From: Watersipora subatra | Lineage: Eukaryota; Bryozoa; Gymnolaemata; Cheilostomatida; Watersiporidae | Direction: 5' to 3' | DNA: 64,000 bases | Assembly (NCBI RefSeq): GCF_963576615.1 | Contig: NC_088708.1 | Span: 5,146,001-5,210,000, forward strand | Shown: one piece after another, positions 60,847-64,000 of the stretch | Position numbering within the stretch: the stretch's first letter is position 1 | How the letters are laid out: the number at the start of each line of letters is the position of its first letter | The notes under the pieces: generated by a model | The model's database searches: none | Told to the model about the DNA's origin: nothing | The model's input: only the letters and a program-made list of their open reading frames with translations | Made by a program: the position numbers and the translations under genes

Positions 60847-61170
60847 ATTGAATCTAATGGAAAGAAGGTAACAAAATTACATTTATTTTCACATAAAAAC
60901 CTTCTTGGATACATAATCCAGTCAACTAAAGCAATTCTGTGATAATATCTGATAACCACCATAGATTAAAACTATAAAAGCTATGAATTGTTGCACACAA
61001 ATCATGAGCCATCATGGCTTTATTTGCAACCCTCTCTTATCCCCATTCTCTCTTTTCCCCTTCTCCAAAGAAGAAGTGAGAAAGGAAAAAGAGAGAAGGG
61101 GGAAAGGTGAGGGGGGGGGGGCAAATAGCCAACCCACCCAAAGAGCCAGACCCTGGCTAGGTAAAAGTCT
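60730..61170. repeat. left arm of a 430-bp inverted duplication
   Basis: Reverse complement of 63003-63423, differing by few bases. It includes the first coding bases and the upstream region of the hAT pseudogene, a polypyrimidine/polypurine stretch and a run of ten G near 61111-61121. Confidence 0.9.
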
Positions 61171-61201
61171 ATTATCATGTTGAACTAAACATTATTAAGT
61201 A

Positions 61202-62461
61202 CAGTAATACTTCAACTTACGAGTGCTCCAACGTACGAGAAACTTGAGATACGAGCCAGCTTTTAAGCAAGTTTCAGTACTAACATACAAGCCATGTTTG
61301 AGATACGAGCACGTGAGTCAGTTGCCAAGTATGCCGAAGGTGTTTTATGAGAACAGCATCACTCTGTATTTTTCAACTACTCAGATTTATACCTCGGTAC
61401 TGCGTTTTTGTGCGCGATTTTCAGTGCAGAATTACACTGTATGTGAATTAAAAGTACTCTGCGTTGACTGAAAGTTTGCCAGTAAAATGAAAGATGATGC
61501 AAAGAAAAAGCAACTGATAACAGTTGATATTAAACAGAAAATTATTGAAAAATATGCGAAATGTGTATGCGTGATTGAGCTAGCTCAGCAATATGACAGA
61601 AATACATCCACAATTATCAAACAGAAGGATTATATTCAGGGCATTTAGTTCGCAAAAGTACTAACCATAGTTTCTAAACGGCGCAGCGATCTTCACGACC
61701 GCTGATGGAGAGACTGCTCAGGCATTTAATTGGATAAAAGATAAACAATTCTCCGGTGACAGCGTAACTGAAACGATGCTACGTGAAAAGGCCAGTGCTA
61801 TCTATCAAAACTATAAAAATAGACATTCGGACAAGTTGGCTAGTGGTTGTGCATTAATCCTTTGTGACGACACATGTGTTCGTCCTAATCGCAACATGTT
61901 GAAAGGGCGACAAAGGCGAACGTATTTAGATAGATTTATTTTAAGACGGCCGGCTAGTCGTGAAAGCGAAACAAAGGAAAAATTAGCTAACCAGCGAGAA
62001 ACTTTAAACTACGAACGCCGAAGAAATTTTAATTACGTCAAGTTAAAAATGAAAGTTTGCTTTTAGGTTTGCTTCTGAGTTTGTCTTTTAAGACATTGAT
62101 AAAATTCAAATTTATCAAAGACAACTGTTGTAATGAAGGATAACTTATCTCCCTCCCTCGCAAATGCTAGCATTAGCTGCTATTGTATATATTTAATTTT
62201 ACATTTTAAATAATCACATTTTTTGTATTATTTTTTAATTGTTGCTTTTTGAAAGCATGTGGTAAATTATGACAATAACCAACATGTTCTTTCTGTTACA
62301 ATATCTTGTTTTGAGTGTTTTATTTGCATTTTTAGAGTATGGAAACCAAGCAATATATATTTAATTGTTCGATATATAAATAAATTGCGCCAACATGCGA
62401 GTATATTAACATACGAGCTCAGTCTCAGAACGCATTAAGCTCGTAAGTTGAAGTATGACTG
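61202..62461 (+). mobile_element. Tigger/pogo transposon, DDE core deleted
   Basis: Ends CAGTAATACTTCAACTTACG and CGTAAGTTGAAGTATGACTG, with TA on both sides. It holds two transposase fragments (61487-61648 and 61700-62066). It lies in the spacer of the long inverted duplication. Its termini differ from those of the 7216 and 56375 copies, so it is a second Tigger family. Confidence 0.92.
61487..62066 (+). pseudogene. Tigger transposase remnants (CENP-B-like domain and C-terminus)
   Basis: The first piece starts at the ATG at 61487 and reads VDIKQKIIEKYAKCVCVIEL and AQQYDRNTSTIIKQKD, a psq/CENP-B N-terminal helix-turn-helix, then a stop. A second piece (about 61715-61800) reads FNWIKDKQFSGDSVTETMLR and EKASAIYQ, the second CENP-B helix-turn-helix. 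The frame continuing to 62066 is basic and contains RRTYLDRFI, which resembles the K-Q-x-LDRF C-terminal tail. The whole DDE domain, normally about 200 residues, is missing between them. Confidence 0.8.
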
Positions 62462-62462
62462 T

Positions 62463-62600
62463 ATAAGTTTTTAGCTTTTAAGAGCTTGTAATCACCTTCT
62501 CATATATTTCACACCTACAACACAACAGAGTAAGGCATGGTGAATCTTATGATACCAAATAACTGCAATGTGAATTTTGTTGCAAGTCAACCTTTAACTT
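62463..62600. repeat. right inverted end of TIR element B
   Basis: Carries AGCTTTTAAGAGCTTGTAAT, AACACAACAGAGTAAGGCAT and ends TTGCAAGTCAACCT, the reverse complement of the 57217 end. Confidence 0.8.
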
Positions 62601-62860
62601 GCTTTTGCATATTGTACAAATAACTTGGTATTGTCCTTTCGTGACTGGCTTCTTAGTGGTGGCAATTAGTACTAGCCTGGCAAAGTTTTTCACCAATCCA
62701 GCACTACTAAGCAACACTCTTGTCGCTTTCTCGCTGTGGTTGCAAACCTCAATCACCACAGGCGAAGACAAAGTCAAGCCACCCTGATTCTTAACTGTGA
62801 TTAGGGAATTCGTTGCTTGGTTTACATCAACGTTGGTAACATCCACGATGCTAGTGATAC
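62600..62860 (-). pseudogene. possible P-element/THAP-like transposase tail
   Basis: The minus strand reads NSLITVKNQGGLTLSSPVVI and EVCNHSEKATRVLL, ending in QVICTICKSK before running into the TIR. A LxxLKNxGGL..PS..VV.VC...EK pattern is common near the C-terminus of P-element/THAP9-like transposases. Only this short block is present and no catalytic residues are visible, so the family is tentative. Confidence 0.4.
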
Positions 62861-63002
62861 AATCATTACACTTCAGCTTTGGTGACCTAGCCAGCTACAT
62901 AGCCAGCTGTAAAATAATCATTCTGTCTCATTTTTGACTTCAGACATACTTGCATACTCATCATATTTAGTCATGTTTAGTTCAGCATATTAGTCTATAT
63001 AC

Positions 63003-63423
63003 CTAGCCAAGGTCTGGCTCTTTGAGTGGGTGGGCTATTTCCCCTCCCCTCTCCATTCCCCTTTTCTCTTTTCCCCTTCTAACTTATTCTTTGGAGAAGG
63101 GGAAAAGAGAGAATGGGGATAAGAGAGGTTGCAAATAAAGCCATGATGGCTCATGATTTGTGTGCAACAATTCATAGCTTTTATAGTTTTAATCTATGGT
63201 GGTTATCAGATATTATCACAGAATTGCTTTAGTTTACTGGATTATGTATACAAGAAGGTTTTTATGTGAAAATAAATGTAATTTTGTTACCTTCTTCCCA
63301 TTAGATTCATTGTAAACAACAGTGCAGTCAAGCGTGAGGTACAATACAGTGACGTTACGTCGTGCTATTTATGTCTGACAGGCTTTTTCCCTATTGGCCA
63401 ATCTAGGTATATATATCTATGGT
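63003..63423. repeat. right arm of the 430-bp inverted duplication
   Basis: Inverted copy of 60730-61170. It keeps the purine-rich stretch (GGAGAAGGGGAAAAGAGAGA) but lacks the ten-G run. Confidence 0.9.
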
Positions 63424-64000
63424 ATTACCTGAGTAAGTTTATAATAATGATCATAACAATTCTTTCTGTACACATATATGTTTGCTATTTAATTTTTATA
63501 ACTTAATATTTTTTAAGAAAAAAAGTCTTCCCATTATGCATTCTATTCCTACTATTCGTATCACTATGTATGTAATTCGAATTCGACTGTGTTAATTTGG
63601 TAATCATTCTCACTGTTACTGATGGAGTAAATCATATTTCATTAATTAATTGCATGAAAAAATTAATTGAATGACCTTTGTATCTAATCAATTGTATCCA
63701 AACGATTGAATAAATATAAATAAAAAAATTGCAATACTCTAAGGACAACTACAATCAATGAAGATTAATGCCATAATAAGATATTACAAATATAAGTTTC
63801 TTAACTATAAAACATCACGAATTAATTTGGCAACAGTCAAGTCTTGCTACATTTTGGATGAAGAAAAAATCATTTGCTGAACGGTCAATGCTTTCACGAA
63901 AATTTGCTCAGGAAGCTGCTGCCTGGGCATGCGCAAACGCAGTTGTCTTCATACGCAGTTGTCTTCTCCGTCTAAATCGATGAACCGAGAGAGAACAACT
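63424..64000. other. intergenic, nothing recognised
   Basis: AT-rich to about 63880, then more balanced with CGCAGTTGTCTTC repeated twice near 63940-63970. No gene is visible before the window ends. Confidence 0.45.

Noticed and set aside
1-64000. tRNA, rRNA or snRNA genes
   Set aside because: None recognised by eye. The tRNA-Leu-like bases at 12323-12337 are a retrotransposon primer site, not a tRNA gene. A covariance-model scan would settle this.

Overview
The window reads as nuclear DNA of an invertebrate animal. It is AT-rich, its genes are split into short exons with GT/AG introns, and most of the space between genes is transposon debris. The protein-coding genes are ordinary metazoan ones, and the repeats (Tigger/pogo, Tc1, hAT, Ty3/gypsy, Penelope-like and LINE remnants, Helitron-like ends) fit a marine spiralian or other non-vertebrate animal. 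I cannot name the species from sequence alone. Gene names rest on recognised motifs and exon phase, not on a database search.

Host genes, left to right: an EME1-like gene (18102-22421, +, nine exons); a tentative unrecognised three-exon model on the minus strand (22626-25143); CIAO2A/FAM96A (29300-31471, +, four exons); TRIAP1 (31717-31959, -, one exon, tail-to-tail with CIAO2A); an ANKRD53-like gene (38791-44256, +, six exons); and a small unrecognised gene (44882-45397, +). They do not form one pathway: EME1 acts in DNA junction cleavage with MUS81, CIAO2A in cytosolic iron-sulfur protein assembly, TRIAP1 in mitochondrial lipid transfer, and ANKRD53 has been linked to the mitotic spindle.

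Mobile DNA: 1-1400 is a decayed gag-protease region. 3180-5080 is a decayed EADT/CXC-type repetitive gene. 6424-12657 is a full-length but broken Ty3/gypsy element with LTRs, a tRNA-Leu primer site, a polypurine tract and a 5-bp target duplication; two DNA transposons sit inside its 3' LTR. 12880-13735 is an older pol fragment, 14008-15253 a TIR element, and 17105-17420 a Penelope-like GIY-YIG remnant. 33921-36105 is a three-deep nest of TIR elements. 47440-48503 is a near-perfect Tc1 foldback palindrome. 48898-49545 is a 25-bp satellite with a 177-bp higher-order period. 51989-53278 holds two tandem TIR repeats, one carrying a solo LTR. 54096-63423 is a dense complex of TIR elements, a hAT foldback, a LINE fragment, three-lesion hAT/ZBED pseudogene, a deleted Tigger element and a 430-bp inverted duplication.

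I found no prokaryote-type operon, CRISPR array, rRNA, tRNA gene or clear new multi-gene system. The unusual content is structural: nested insertions whose history can be read exactly, several large palindromes, and satellites with internal order.
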